DNA of 64,000 nucleotides from Candidatus Zixiibacteriota bacterium. Its GTDB lineage: Bacteria; Zixibacteria; MSB-5A5; GN15; JAAZOE01. Shown here piece after piece: positions 41,710 through 51,505 of the stretch. The translations under genes and the position numbers were made by a program. The notes beneath the pieces are model-generated. The model made no database searches. It was not told where the DNA came from and saw nothing but the letters and a program-made list of their open reading frames with translations. Each line of letters begins with the position of its first letter. Position 1 is the stretch's first letter. The DNA lies in the NCBI GenBank assembly GCA_023138975.1, contig JAGLON010000002.1, positions 241,641 to 305,640 of the forward strand, read 5' to 3'.

Positions 41710-43209
41710 ATGAAGATACGAACAGTAGTTATTGCATTGGGATTAATGCTTGGCATAAGTGGTTTCATTAATGCCCAAGGTTTCACTCCCGTTAGCAGTT
41801 CCGATAATTCAGTCGTTACTGTACCAGCCGGACTACAGCGCTCATATGCTGATATAATCCTGGAAATTATGGCATCTGGTAGTCAAAATCGATTTCTTGA
41901 TGGAATTATGAACCCCGAAGCCTATATTATCGGCCCGGGCGATAAGTTTCAAATCTCTTTTGTTTCAGATATTCAACCTGATATCAATTGTCAGGTGAAT
42001 TCGAGTGGCAATGCCTTTGTGAAATCAATCGGCTTGATTGAGCTCGGCCATATCAGTCTGCAGGCGTCAATCTCGAAATTGACCAAAGCGCTAAAGAAGA
42101 ATTTCAGCGGTATTGATTTTACCATTCAATTGAGCGAATTTCGTTTCACCCGAGTGAATTTAATCGGCCGAGTTAAAAATCCCGGAACCTACTATGCTCC
42201 CGCCACCTGGCGAGTATCGGAAGTTATCACGTTAGCGGGCGGATTGATTCCGGGGGCGTCGTTGCGGAGTATTGAGTTGTCCGGTTTTGGGAAATCCTAT
42301 AATGTGGATTTAACAAGGTACCGCTCTTTAGGAGATTTGGCGGCCAATCCGATGATATGCGCAGGGAATACTATTCATATCCCCGAAGCTGCTATTTCTA
42401 CCGGATATGTTTCCGTTTCCGGCCAAGTTAGCCGTCCCGGCATTTTTGAATATAGGGATGGAGACACCGTAATAGACTATATCGATTTTTGTGAAGGAAT
42501 ATCTAGTGCTTCTTCTGACCTGCGGATGATTGTTTACTCGCCGAGTGAAGACAAAGAACAGACATCTCTGTTAGCTGATGATGGCTGGAAATCTATTCCA
42601 CTACACTCAGGCGATAATATTATTATTGATTGGGTGGAAGGGAAAAAGACTTTTGGATCAGTAATTATAGTTGGCGCAGTTTCTCGTCCCGGAACGTATA
42701 AAATTAAATCGGATGAATACACCCTCGCCAATCTTATGGACAATTGCAGCGGGGTAAACGAAAATGCTTGTTTGGAGCGCATTCAGATTTACAGGCTCCA
42801 GTTAAAAACGTCCGATAACGGTATCTCCAATGTGATTTCCTCCCCTGAGATGAACTCGGGGTGGGGGAGCCAATTAACTACTAAGTTTATTGTTAGCAAT
42901 AATGCCAGACAAGGCACAGCTTTTCAGCAGCTTCCGCTTAAAGCAGGTGATTCGGTCTTTGTCCCGACTAAGACAGGGGTCATTACGGTCACCGGCGCGG
43001 CGGCATCACCGGGAATCGTACCGTTTTATGCGGGTAAAAATGCTGACTACTATATAGGACTGGCCGGTGGTTACGGTCATGATGCCAACCAGCATGGAAC
43101 GGTCGTCATAAATCCGGTTACCGGGGGAAAGCTGAGTCTTTCTCAGGCCGGTTCACTTTTTGACGGGGAGATAATATATATTCCCCGGAAAGAGAGTAAT
43201 TCGAAATAA
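41710..43209 (+). CDS. Polysaccharide export protein (Wza-like, multiple SLBB domains)
   Basis: 499 residues with a signal peptide (SGFINAQG). A Poly_export domain begins PEAYIIGPGDKFQISF (about residue 70), followed by at least three SLBB repeats recognised by VNLIGRVKNPGTYYAPATWRVSEVITLAGG, VSVSGQVSRPGIFEY, VIIVGAVSRPGTYKI and ITVTGAAASPGIVPFY. No lipobox Cys, unlike classical Wza. Forms the outer-membrane/periplasmic export channel. First gene of a thirteen-gene operon. Confidence 0.92.
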   Translation: MKIRTVVIALGLMLGISGFINAQGFTPVSSSDNSVVTVPAGLQRSYADIILEIMASGSQNRFLDGIMNPEAYIIGPGDKFQISFVSDIQPDINCQVNSSGNAFVKSIGLIELGHISLQASISKLTKALKKNFSGIDFTIQLSEFRFTRVNLIGRVKNPGTYYAPATWRVSEVITLAGGLIPGASLRSIELSGFGKSYNVDLTRYRSLGDLAANPMICAGNTIHIPEAAISTGYVSVSGQVSRPGIFEYRDGDTVIDYIDFCEGISSASSDLRMIVYSPSEDKEQTSLLADDGWKSIPLHSGDNIIIDWVEGKKTFGSVIIVGAVSRPGTYKIKSDEYTLANLMDNCSGVNENACLERIQIYRLQLKTSDNGISNVISSPEMNSGWGSQLTTKFIVSNNARQGTAFQQLPLKAGDSVFVPTKTGVITVTGAAASPGIVPFYAGKNADYYIGLAGGYGHDANQHGTVVINPVTGGKLSLSQAGSLFDGEIIYIPRKESNSK

Positions 43210-44405
43210 TGATGGAAGATTCGAATAAAAGTTTCAATCTCTGGACAATGTTTGTCGTGCTGGCACGCCGAAAGAAATTCATCATTAGCTTTGTAGTCGT
43301 TTGCACAATAGGCGCCATTGGTATAGCGCTTCTGCTTCCGAAATGGTATCGCGCAAAAACATCTATTCTCCCGTCACAACACGACCAATTGGTAGGACTT
43401 TCAGGTAACTTTGCCCAATATACTTTATCTTCCGCTGGATTTGATCTTCCTATTATGGCGACACCATCGGACGTTTATGCGACCATGCTGCAATCTGAGA
43501 CTATAGCCCGAGCCGTATCAGACAAACTAAGCTTGCAACAGTATCTGGGTATAAAAACTTTTCAGGAATGCTATTATTATCTCAAGGATGCAGTGGATAT
43601 AGCAGTAACCCCGGAGGGTACGGTAGAGATATACTGCCTTGACAAAGACCCGGAAATGGCTGCGCAAATAGCCAATCAGTACATCGAACAACTCGACCTT
43701 CTCAATCGGAAGGTAAAAGCGGCCAAGGCAAAATCTGACAGAGAGTTTATTTATTACCGCCTCGATTCCACCCGGACACGATTGGATGATGCCCGAAACA
43801 AGTTGTTGGAATTTCAAATCGATAATAAAGCCATTGATTTAGTCAGTCAGAAAAATCTGGCTATTGCATCTGCCACCGAGTTAAAAACAGAATTAGCGAT
43901 GACCCGTGTTTCACTGGATGTTAAAAAAGAATCCTTTTCAGAATCTCATCCGGCGGTCAAAAGTCTTGAATCAAGAACCGCTCAGCTTGAAAAGCAAATA
44001 CGTGAAATTGAATCCGGTAGGGGCGGCAGCTCATATCTTAATCTCCCTCTTGATCAGATTCCCGGCCTTACTATTAGGCTAACTGAATTACAGGCCGAAG
44101 TTGAACTACAGGAAAAAGTATATGGTCTTCTAACCGAATTATATGAGGAAGCCCGCATAAAAGAGCAGAAAGATACGCCGACAATATCTATTTTGGAAAC
44201 GGCGTATCCCCCTGAGCTCAAATATAAACCCAAGCGGTCGCTGATTGTAGCCGCCACGTTTATATGCTCATTACTATTAGCCGTCTTCTTGTCACTTTTT
44301 GCTGATTACCTTGAAAATCTCAGACGATCATCTCCATCTGATTTTGAATTGATGCAGGAGGCACGCAAGAAGATCACGGGTAAAAGCAGATATACTGATT
44401 CTTAA
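43209..44405 (+). CDS. Chain-length determinant protein (Wzz family)
   Basis: 398 residues. Membrane segment 1 (KFIISFVVVCTIGAIGIALLLP), a long periplasmic coiled-coil region (about 45-345) with KSLESRTAQLEKQIREIE, and membrane segment 2 (LIVAATFICSLLLAVFLSLFADYLENLRR). No C-terminal tyrosine kinase domain, so it is the Wzz/PCP-1-like form, setting the polymer length. Its ATG overlaps the export-protein stop by one base. Confidence 0.9.
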   Translation: MMEDSNKSFNLWTMFVVLARRKKFIISFVVVCTIGAIGIALLLPKWYRAKTSILPSQHDQLVGLSGNFAQYTLSSAGFDLPIMATPSDVYATMLQSETIARAVSDKLSLQQYLGIKTFQECYYYLKDAVDIAVTPEGTVEIYCLDKDPEMAAQIANQYIEQLDLLNRKVKAAKAKSDREFIYYRLDSTRTRLDDARNKLLEFQIDNKAIDLVSQKNLAIASATELKTELAMTRVSLDVKKESFSESHPAVKSLESRTAQLEKQIREIESGRGGSSYLNLPLDQIPGLTIRLTELQAEVELQEKVYGLLTELYEEARIKEQKDTPTISILETAYPPELKYKPKRSLIVAATFICSLLLAVFLSLFADYLENLRRSSPSDFELMQEARKKITGKSRYTDS

Positions 44406-44488
44406 ACAGCCAGGCATATGCGGTCGATTACGTTAACTGTTTCGCACTTGGTGAATTTTCCCTTTATACCCGAATCGTAAGGTGAAAT

Positions 44489-45253
44489 ATGGATACAAAA
44501 GTTATCGATGGTACAGCAACAATTGGTAGCGATATCAGGCTGGGTGAGTTTATCGTTATCGGTAAATCGGTGCGTATCGGGCAGGGATCTGTTATCGGCC
44601 ATCATGTTGTCATCCATGAAGGAACGGAAATAGGCGACAACGTTCGCATTGATGATTATACCGTTATTGGCAAAGAGCCGATGATAGCCGCCAATTCTAT
44701 TATTCCCAAAGACAGAAGGCTGAAACCGGCCACTATTGGCGCAGGTTGCATCATTGGTACCAGCGCTATTATATACCGCGGCGCTGATGTTGGTAATCAT
44801 GTTTTAATTGCCGATTTGGCGACTGTTCGAGAAGAAGTTACTATTGGCGACTATACTATTATCGGCCGGGGAGCCGCTGTCGAAAATTCTTGTACTATCG
44901 GCCGCTATTGTAAGCTCGAAACTAATTCCTACATTACCGCCTATAGCGAGCTTGCCGACCGAGTCTTTGTAGCGCCCTGTGTGGCAACATCCAATGATAA
45001 TTTTGTGGGACGTACTAAGGAAAGATTTAATTGTTTTAAGGGCATTATCGCTGAAAAGGGTGCCCGTATCGGAGTCAACGCCACTATTTTACCGGGTAAG
45101 CGAATCGGGGCAGATGCCCTGGTTGCCGGCGGAGCTTTGGTTACCAAGGATGTTCCATCAAAGACAATCGTTGTCAATAGAGGCGTGCGGGCAGAGTTTC
45201 TAAAAAATGTTCCTGATGAGCAATTACTTGAAAATCAGGATTGGCCCGAATAA
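44489..45253 (+). CDS. Left-handed beta-helix N-acetyltransferase (WlbB/WbpD-like)
   Basis: 254 residues of hexapeptide repeats [LIV]-G-x4 throughout, e.g. IGSDIRLGEFIVIGKSVRIGQGSVIGHHVVI, ending GVNATILPGKRIGADALVAGGALVTKDVPSKTIVV. The end and the order with the next two genes fit the UDP-2-acetamido-3-amino sugar N-acetyltransferases WlbB/WbpD, although it is longer than those (about 190-220). 83 bp separate it from wzz; a plain GGTGA precedes the ATG. Confidence 0.8.
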   Translation: MDTKVIDGTATIGSDIRLGEFIVIGKSVRIGQGSVIGHHVVIHEGTEIGDNVRIDDYTVIGKEPMIAANSIIPKDRRLKPATIGAGCIIGTSAIIYRGADVGNHVLIADLATVREEVTIGDYTIIGRGAAVENSCTIGRYCKLETNSYITAYSELADRVFVAPCVATSNDNFVGRTKERFNCFKGIIAEKGARIGVNATILPGKRIGADALVAGGALVTKDVPSKTIVVNRGVRAEFLKNVPDEQLLENQDWPE

Positions 45254-45265
45254 AGGAGAGATTCA

Positions 45266-46363
45266 ATGGCGGTGCCATTACTTGATATAAAAAGACAACA
45301 TGCCCCGATAAGAGAAGAAATAGATGCGGCTGTAGCAAAAGTATTGGACCACGGTTTATTTATTTTGGGTCCGGAAGTTAAACAGCTCGAAGAAGAAATT
45401 GCGAAACTATGCGGGGTCAAGCATGCTATCGGAGTCGCTTCCGGCACCGACGCACTGATGCTGGCGCTCCATGCCTGCGGTGTTGGGCCGGGTGATGAGG
45501 TCATTACCTCGGCTTTTTCATTTTTTGCGTCGGCCAGCGTTATCAGTCGTCTGGGCGCCAAACCGGTATTCGTTGATATTGATATCGATACCTATAATCT
45601 TGATCCGGGTAAACTGGAAACGGCCATTAATTCCAGGACCAAGGCTATCCTTCCAATTCATATATTCGGCCAGTGCGCTGCTATGGATGAAATAGTTGCT
45701 ATCGCAACCAGGCACAATATCAAAGTCGTCGAAGATGCAGCACAGGCTATCGGCACCGAATATAAAGGTAAAAAAGCGGGATCGCTGGGCGATGCCGGGT
45801 GCTTTTCATTTTTCCCCACCAAAAATCTTGGCTGTGGAGGCGACGGTGGAATGGTCGTCACTAATAATGATGAACTGGCCGATATGGTCAGAATGCTTCG
45901 TGTGCACGGTGGTAAGTTTGAATACCTTCATGAGGTAATCGGATATAATTCCCGTTTGGATACATTACAAGCAGCTATATTATTGGCTAAACTGCCCTAC
46001 TTAACCCAATGGACCGATGGCAGACGAACCAATGCTGCCTATTATGACAAAGCTTTATCCGGGTTGCCGTTAAAAACACCGGTTGTTAGTAAAGACGCAC
46101 GGCATATCTATCATCAATACACGATTGCCATTGAAAAGCGTGATGATTTTATAGAGCATTTAAAGGCGAACAATATCAGCAGTAAAGTGTATTATCCGGT
46201 TCCGTTCCATTTGCAGAAGTGTTTTTCGGACCTGGGCTATCATCTGGGCGATATTCCTAACTGTGAGCAAGCGTCCAACACGGTTGTATCTCTGCCGGTA
46301 TTTGGTGAGATGACAGAAGCAGAGCGGACAGAAGTTGTCGAAGTTATCAAAAGTTTTTTTTAA
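45266..46363 (+). CDS. DegT/DnrJ/EryC1 sugar aminotransferase (WlbC/WbpE-like)
   Basis: 365 residues. PLP-dependent transaminase of nucleotide keto-sugars: Asp157 in VVEDAAQA, catalytic Lys186 in FFPTKNLGCGGDGG, GVASGTDALMLAL for phosphate contact. The first residues MAVPLLDIKRQ are those of the WlbC/WbpE 3-aminotransferase branch. Ribosome site AAAGGAGAG 12 bp after the acetyltransferase gene. Likely converts the 3-keto group of an oxidised UDP-GlcNAc before acetylation. Confidence 0.9.
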   Translation: MAVPLLDIKRQHAPIREEIDAAVAKVLDHGLFILGPEVKQLEEEIAKLCGVKHAIGVASGTDALMLALHACGVGPGDEVITSAFSFFASASVISRLGAKPVFVDIDIDTYNLDPGKLETAINSRTKAILPIHIFGQCAAMDEIVAIATRHNIKVVEDAAQAIGTEYKGKKAGSLGDAGCFSFFPTKNLGCGGDGGMVVTNNDELADMVRMLRVHGGKFEYLHEVIGYNSRLDTLQAAILLAKLPYLTQWTDGRRTNAAYYDKALSGLPLKTPVVSKDARHIYHQYTIAIEKRDDFIEHLKANNISSKVYYPVPFHLQKCFSDLGYHLGDIPNCEQASNTVVSLPVFGEMTEAERTEVVEVIKSFF

Positions 46364-46399
46364 CTGGTAATTGGGAAAAACACCGATCACGGATTGATT

Positions 46400-47503
46400 A
46401 TGCCTAAACGAAAATACACTATTATATCTTTAGTCGGGGCGCGTCCGCAATTTGTGAAATTAGCTCCGCTGGCCAAGCGGCTCTCTAGGAGCTTTCAACA
46501 TATAATTATTCACTCCGGTCAGCATTATGACAATCGAATGTCGGACGTATTCTTCAAACAGTTGAAAATTCCTTCTCCCGATAAAAACCTTAATATCGGT
46601 TCCGGCAGTCACGGCGCTCAAACCGGGAAGATGCTTGAGTTGTTTGAGCGAGAGCTTGTTAAAGTTCGCCCGGATATGGTGCTGGTTTACGGAGATACAA
46701 ACACAACCATGGCGGGAGCATTGGCGGCTGTTAAACTGCACATACCAATTGGGCATATTGAGGCTGGTTTACGATCATTTAATGATACGATGCCGGAAGA
46801 AATAAATCGAAAAGTAACCGACCATGTGTCCAGCTTACTTTATTATCCAACTCCGGCGGCGCGAAAAAATCTGAAGGCTGAAGGTCTTTCCCGTGGCCTT
46901 ATACGTTCTGGCGATTTGATGTATGAGATTCTGGATGCCTGCACAAACCTTCCTTATTTCAAGAAAAACCATCAGCGCAAATTTGGCGTATCGTCCGGTG
47001 ATTATTGTCTGGTTACTCTTCATCGAGCGGAAAACGCTGATAATAAGGAACGGCTATCTTCATTTGTTTCAATCCTGCAATCGCTTCCGTATCAGACAAT
47101 CTTTTTGGCTCATCCTCGAACCGTAAAGAACCTGAAGAAATTCGGACTTTATTCACAACTGAAGAAAAGTCCGTCCGTTATCATCAGTCAGCCTGTCCCA
47201 TATCTTGAGACTCTATCTTTGCTAAACGGCGCTAAGGCACTACTCACCGATTCCGGAGGGATGCAGAAGGAAGCCTATTTCCTTGGGATACCATGTTTAA
47301 CGCTTCGGCCCGAAACTGAGTGGGTCGAAACGGTTGCGTCCGGAGACAATACTCTAACAGATATGTCACGTACAAAGGTTTTGCGGGTATTAAAACAGAT
47401 TTCCTGGCGAAAACGTAAAAAATTGAATTACAAAATTAACGGTCGCATGCCATCGGATGTTATTTCGAAATCAATATCCAAATTTCTTCAAAAGAAATCA
47501 TGA
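46400..47503 (+). CDS. wecB: UDP-N-acetylglucosamine 2-epimerase family (WecB/WlbD-like)
   Basis: 367 residues from ATG 46400 (a TTG lies two codons earlier). GT-B-like epimerase with VGARPQFVKLAPL, IIHSGQHYDNRMS, YGDTNTTMAGALAA, GHIEAGLRSFNDTMPEEINR, VTLHRAENADN and LTDSGGMQKEAYFLG. Given its position after the WlbB- and WlbC-like genes, it may act on the diacetamido uronic acid (WlbD/WbpI role) rather than plain UDP-GlcNAc; sequence inspection cannot separate these. Ends with a 4-bp overlap into the flippase gene. Confidence 0.88.
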   Translation: MPKRKYTIISLVGARPQFVKLAPLAKRLSRSFQHIIIHSGQHYDNRMSDVFFKQLKIPSPDKNLNIGSGSHGAQTGKMLELFERELVKVRPDMVLVYGDTNTTMAGALAAVKLHIPIGHIEAGLRSFNDTMPEEINRKVTDHVSSLLYYPTPAARKNLKAEGLSRGLIRSGDLMYEILDACTNLPYFKKNHQRKFGVSSGDYCLVTLHRAENADNKERLSSFVSILQSLPYQTIFLAHPRTVKNLKKFGLYSQLKKSPSVIISQPVPYLETLSLLNGAKALLTDSGGMQKEAYFLGIPCLTLRPETEWVETVASGDNTLTDMSRTKVLRVLKQISWRKRKKLNYKINGRMPSDVISKSISKFLQKKS

Positions 47504-49050
47504 GCGATCCCTCCCGCACAATTAAACGGGCAACGATCGGTATCGCGCTGATAGTCTTGGTTTCCAAAGCTATCGGTTTTGTTCGTGAGATGGTAATTGC
47601 ATATCATTTCGGGACCAATCCCGAATATGATGTCTATCTGGTAGCGGTTTCGATTCCTATCGCCTTTTTCGCTTTAGTTTCGGGGCTCTCAAATCTGATT
47701 ATTCCAGTTTACAGCAAAGCAGCGGCAGATGACAATCGAGGCGTGCTTTTTTCGGCTCTATGGAAGAATATAAATACTCTGTTAGGTGGGATAATAATAA
47801 TAACTCTTTCGATTATTGTTTTCTCAGAGGAGATCATCAGATTCAGTGCGCCGGGATTTACATCCGGGCAAGTCGCCGATGCGGCCGAGATTTGTCGGAT
47901 TGCCTCTATTATAATCGTCATGGGATATTTGGAGACATTCTTCCGATCTGCCCTTAATTGTGAGAAACAGTTTTTTCTTCCAGCAGCCGGCCCGATTGGA
48001 GCCAATATTGTTTTTATAGCCATTGTTTTACTTTTCTCAGGGCAATATTCAACTCATGCGGTAATGATTGGTCTGGTGTCGGGGTATGCGGTTCAGATGC
48101 TGGTAGTGTTTTTGGCTTTTCGGTCATGTGCCGTTGTCAAATTCTTTAAACCGGCGATTTCTTTTTTTTCGCACCGGCGGTTTTATGCTGTGGCAGTTAT
48201 AATTCTCCTTATTGAAGCAGCCTCACAACTATATACTATTATTGACCGGTATTTTGCCTCATCATTACCCGATGGAGTAATATCCGCCTTGGGCTATACT
48301 TATATTCTATTTATGCTGCCGGTTTCGGTTTTTGCCTATGCGTTATCGACCGCGATTTTTCCATACCTGTCCGACTCATTCGTAAAAAAGGATAATAAAG
48401 CTACCAGTGAATTATTATCCAGAGGCATATCGATAACTCTTCTGCTATCAATCCCGATCGGGCTGCTTTTTTGGGTTTTCTCGAGGGAAATCGTTATTCT
48501 TGTTTTTCAACGAGGTGCTTTTGACGCGCAATCAGCAGAATTAACCGCTCGTCTGCTGAAATATTTCGCCCTCGGTATAACCGGTCATTCATTGATAACG
48601 TTGATGTATCGAGCCTATTATGCAGCCAATCAATACAAAGGGCTGATATTAAGTGTTTTGGCGGCTATAGGCATCAAAATCGGGTTAGTTTATTGTCTTA
48701 TTCCCAGTATTGGAGATATCAGCCTGGCAATATCCAGCAGCGTCAGTTACTCAGTCAGCGGAATTCTCCTCATGTCGATGTCAGGGCGCTATCTGGCGCC
48801 TATTGACTGGAAAAGAATTTTCGAGTATTTTATTAAGATATCGGCAGCAGTAATAGTCGGCTATTTTTTCGCCAGTTATCTGCAGGATAGATTCATCGCT
48901 GCCTATAGCGATGCTTCTGAATTAATCTGGCGAATGCCCGCGGTTATGATTATAACCGTTATCGTGATGGGGCTGTGCGGATACATTTTACGGCTGCGGG
49001 AAGTGTTGGAGTTTACTGATAAACTGATGAGGAAATCTCAACGGCGATGA
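47500..49050 (+). CDS. MurJ/Wzx-type lipid-linked oligosaccharide flippase
   Basis: 516 residues, fourteen hydrophobic segments. The start TIGIALIVLVSKAIGFVREMVIAYHFGTNPEYDVYLVA and the Arg-rich loop pattern belong to the MurJ (MviN) superfamily. Within a polysaccharide operon it most likely serves as the Wzx-role flippase; a cell-wall MurJ would normally sit elsewhere. ATGA overlaps on both sides. Confidence 0.85.
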   Translation: MSDPSRTIKRATIGIALIVLVSKAIGFVREMVIAYHFGTNPEYDVYLVAVSIPIAFFALVSGLSNLIIPVYSKAAADDNRGVLFSALWKNINTLLGGIIIITLSIIVFSEEIIRFSAPGFTSGQVADAAEICRIASIIIVMGYLETFFRSALNCEKQFFLPAAGPIGANIVFIAIVLLFSGQYSTHAVMIGLVSGYAVQMLVVFLAFRSCAVVKFFKPAISFFSHRRFYAVAVIILLIEAASQLYTIIDRYFASSLPDGVISALGYTYILFMLPVSVFAYALSTAIFPYLSDSFVKKDNKATSELLSRGISITLLLSIPIGLLFWVFSREIVILVFQRGAFDAQSAELTARLLKYFALGITGHSLITLMYRAYYAANQYKGLILSVLAAIGIKIGLVYCLIPSIGDISLAISSSVSYSVSGILLMSMSGRYLAPIDWKRIFEYFIKISAAVIVGYFFASYLQDRFIAAYSDASELIWRMPAVMIITVIVMGLCGYILRLREVLEFTDKLMRKSQRR

Positions 49051-50450
49051 GCTCTCGTATTAGCCATATTCCTTTTTTTGAAAAGGCAATTATTTCCGAC
49101 TGGAAGCTTTTTGTCGCAGGTACATTGTACGTTCTTCCGATAGCTGGATTACTCCTTTGGCAGCCAAAACTTGCCGTGTTATATGCCATGGCGCCGTTTG
49201 TGATTCTGTTGTTATGCCATGGTCCATCTCTGGTTTATTTGCTTGTCATCTCAACCTTTTTATTTTTACCGTTTGAAACGACGATTACGATACTTCCGCC
49301 TGATATAGTCGGCTTCCTACTCGTAATCGCATATATCATAGATAAACTGCATGGGAGATTGCCGGGGAAAAGTAACTATCTAGCCATGCCCTTCATGGCT
49401 TATTTGGCGGTGATATTGGTTTCCATAGCGCTTGAGGGGTTTACGACAATATCCATTAAGTTCTTTCTTCGCCAGGGACTATTGTTTTGTACATTCTATG
49501 CCGTCGCTCATTTTGGTGAGAGGGTTAATAAAAACTACTTGTTTTTAACATTTATCGGAGCAGCACTGCTGAATTCGACATACTCACTGTACCAATTTCT
49601 TTCTGCTGGAGGTACTGTTCGAGCGTTTGGTTTGGCAGGAAAAGGGTATGCCGACCATGTTATGATTGGCTTTGTCATTTCGATTGTTTTCTATTTATGG
49701 TCAACAGATCTGAGAAAAAGAATATTCTGGGCTGGCAGCGGACTCATCATGGTCGGAGCCATGGCCGCAACACAAACTCGAGCATCGGTTATTACTGCTG
49801 GGTTTGGATTATTGATAGTGCTTTTTTTTGCGATAAAAACCGGTAAAAAAATGAGCCTTAACATCCCCAGAAGAAATCTGATTATTGCATCGGTGTTGAC
49901 CTGTGTCAGTATCGTGTTGCTGGCTCTATACACACCCGTTTTCGATGGTATCGTACATCGTTTTGGCCGCATGGGATTGCAGGCCTCCGGTACGATTTTA
50001 TTGCGAATATCGTTATGGACGGCGGGAATAAAGGCCTTTTTAGCCAATCCCTTTTTAGGCATTGGAGCCGGGAATTTCGCCGAAGTCTTTAGGTGGGTTC
50101 CCGAAGTGAGATTTGATCCGATTTTCTACATGGTCGAGGGATTGTCCACTCATTCGATTTTAGTTACTGTTCTTGCCGAAACCGGTCTTGCCGGACTTAT
50201 CGCTGTGTCGCTTTTTTATAAAAGGGCAATCTCTAAATCCTATAACAATTTTAGAATTTCCGAATCAGACGATGATACCGCCGCAACACTGTGCCTGTTT
50301 GCGATTGCGTCCTGTATTGTAATTTCTTCAATTTACGCCGGAGCCTGGTTTTGGGGCAATAACAGTTTTCACATGGCGGTATTTTTCGGTATAATTGTCT
50401 CTTATCGTCATCGTCAGAGTCCTTTGGTTGCCGGAGGAGCCTCGGTTTGA
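49047..50450 (+). CDS. O-antigen ligase/polymerase family protein (Wzy-like)
   Basis: 467 residues, about twelve membrane segments and a large periplasmic loop containing ANPFLGIGAGNFAEVF...STHSILVTVLAETGLAG, the Wzy_C/O-antigen ligase signature. Together with the flippase and Wzz this completes a Wzx/Wzy-dependent pathway. Overlaps the flippase by ATGA. Confidence 0.85.
   Translation: MSSRISHIPFFEKAIISDWKLFVAGTLYVLPIAGLLLWQPKLAVLYAMAPFVILLLCHGPSLVYLLVISTFLFLPFETTITILPPDIVGFLLVIAYIIDKLHGRLPGKSNYLAMPFMAYLAVILVSIALEGFTTISIKFFLRQGLLFCTFYAVAHFGERVNKNYLFLTFIGAALLNSTYSLYQFLSAGGTVRAFGLAGKGYADHVMIGFVISIVFYLWSTDLRKRIFWAGSGLIMVGAMAATQTRASVITAGFGLLIVLFFAIKTGKKMSLNIPRRNLIIASVLTCVSIVLLALYTPVFDGIVHRFGRMGLQASGTILLRISLWTAGIKAFLANPFLGIGAGNFAEVFRWVPEVRFDPIFYMVEGLSTHSILVTVLAETGLAGLIAVSLFYKRAISKSYNNFRISESDDDTAATLCLFAIASCIVISSIYAGAWFWGNNSFHMAVFFGIIVSYRHRQSPLVAGGASV
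50433..50449 (+). promoter_or_regulatory. Ribosome site that fixes a TTG start
   Basis: GGAGGAG (50433-50439) stands 7 bp before TTG (50447-50449). The next in-frame ATG at 50459 would lose the MKIAML start typical of this glycosyltransferase family. Confidence 0.65.
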
Positions 50451-51505
50451 AAATAGCCATGCTGGCCCAAAGCGGTTCGGTTCATACCGGACGATGGTGT
50501 ACCGGTCTCAAACTGCGCGGTCATGAAATTTATTTAATTTCCAACAGCAGTGTTATGAAAAACGGCCCGGATGTAGAAACTATTTTCCTGCCGGGAAGTT
50601 CTGCTTTTGCGTACTTTGCCAATATCCCTAAAGTTAAAAGACTTATCAAAAAATATCAGCCGGATATCGTCCATTCGCATTACGCCTCAGGATTCGGACT
50701 TTGGGGAGCAGTCCAAAATTGCGCTCCGTTGGTACTATCGGTCTGGGGGACAGATATCCTTGATGCGAAAAGAAAACCGCTGACGTTCGGAACGATAACC
50801 CGAAGAGCGCTTAAGAAAGCTGCCGCCGTTACCGCTACCAGTGAGTTTTTGGTAAACAGTACAATCTCATTTTATCCTCCGGTTAAATCTAAAATAGTGA
50901 GAGTTCCCTTTGGTATTCCAATCCCCAGAGGTGTTGCTTCACGCGAATATATTAATGGACCGACAAAATTTATTTTCACAAAGCTATTTTTGGCAAACTA
51001 TGCCCCTGATCTAATACTCAAGGCTTTTGCACGGGCGCTTCCTGAAATGCCGCAAGCAAGTCTGCGGATGATAGGCGGCGGTCCGATGTTCGATCAGCTG
51101 GTAGATTTGAGGCACGAACTTGGTATTGACAATCATGTTTCAATTGAGGATTTTATACCGCACCGGGACGCATCTCAGGCTATCAGGGAAGCGGATATTA
51201 TGCTTATGCCATCCCATAATGAGTCATTTGGTGTTGCTGCGGTTGAGGCGGCCTCTTTTGGAATTCCGGTAATTGCCACAAATGTTGGTGGTATCCCGGA
51301 GGTTGTTCGTGATAAAGTAAATGGCCTCTTAATAAATCCGGGAGATGTCGGTGCACTGAGCGACGCTATGATAGAGCTGGCTAATAATCCTGCTCTAAGA
51401 AAGCGAATGGGTGAAGAGGGGATGAAAATTGCCAGCGAGAATTATGATGAACAGGCCTGTTTGGATAAAATGGAAGCAATATATCAAAAAGTAGCAGGAA
51501 GCTGA
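50447..51505 (+). CDS. Family 4 glycosyltransferase
   Basis: 352 residues from a TTG start. GT-B fold: N-terminal acceptor domain with VHTGRWCTGLKLRGHEI and DIVHSHYASGFG, C-terminal donor domain with MLMPSHNESFGVAAVEAASFGIPVIATNVGGIPEVV, containing the E-x7-E motif. Retaining transfer of a sugar to the lipid-linked repeat unit. Confidence 0.9.
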   Translation: MKIAMLAQSGSVHTGRWCTGLKLRGHEIYLISNSSVMKNGPDVETIFLPGSSAFAYFANIPKVKRLIKKYQPDIVHSHYASGFGLWGAVQNCAPLVLSVWGTDILDAKRKPLTFGTITRRALKKAAAVTATSEFLVNSTISFYPPVKSKIVRVPFGIPIPRGVASREYINGPTKFIFTKLFLANYAPDLILKAFARALPEMPQASLRMIGGGPMFDQLVDLRHELGIDNHVSIEDFIPHRDASQAIREADIMLMPSHNESFGVAAVEAASFGIPVIATNVGGIPEVVRDKVNGLLINPGDVGALSDAMIELANNPALRKRMGEEGMKIASENYDEQACLDKMEAIYQKVAGS

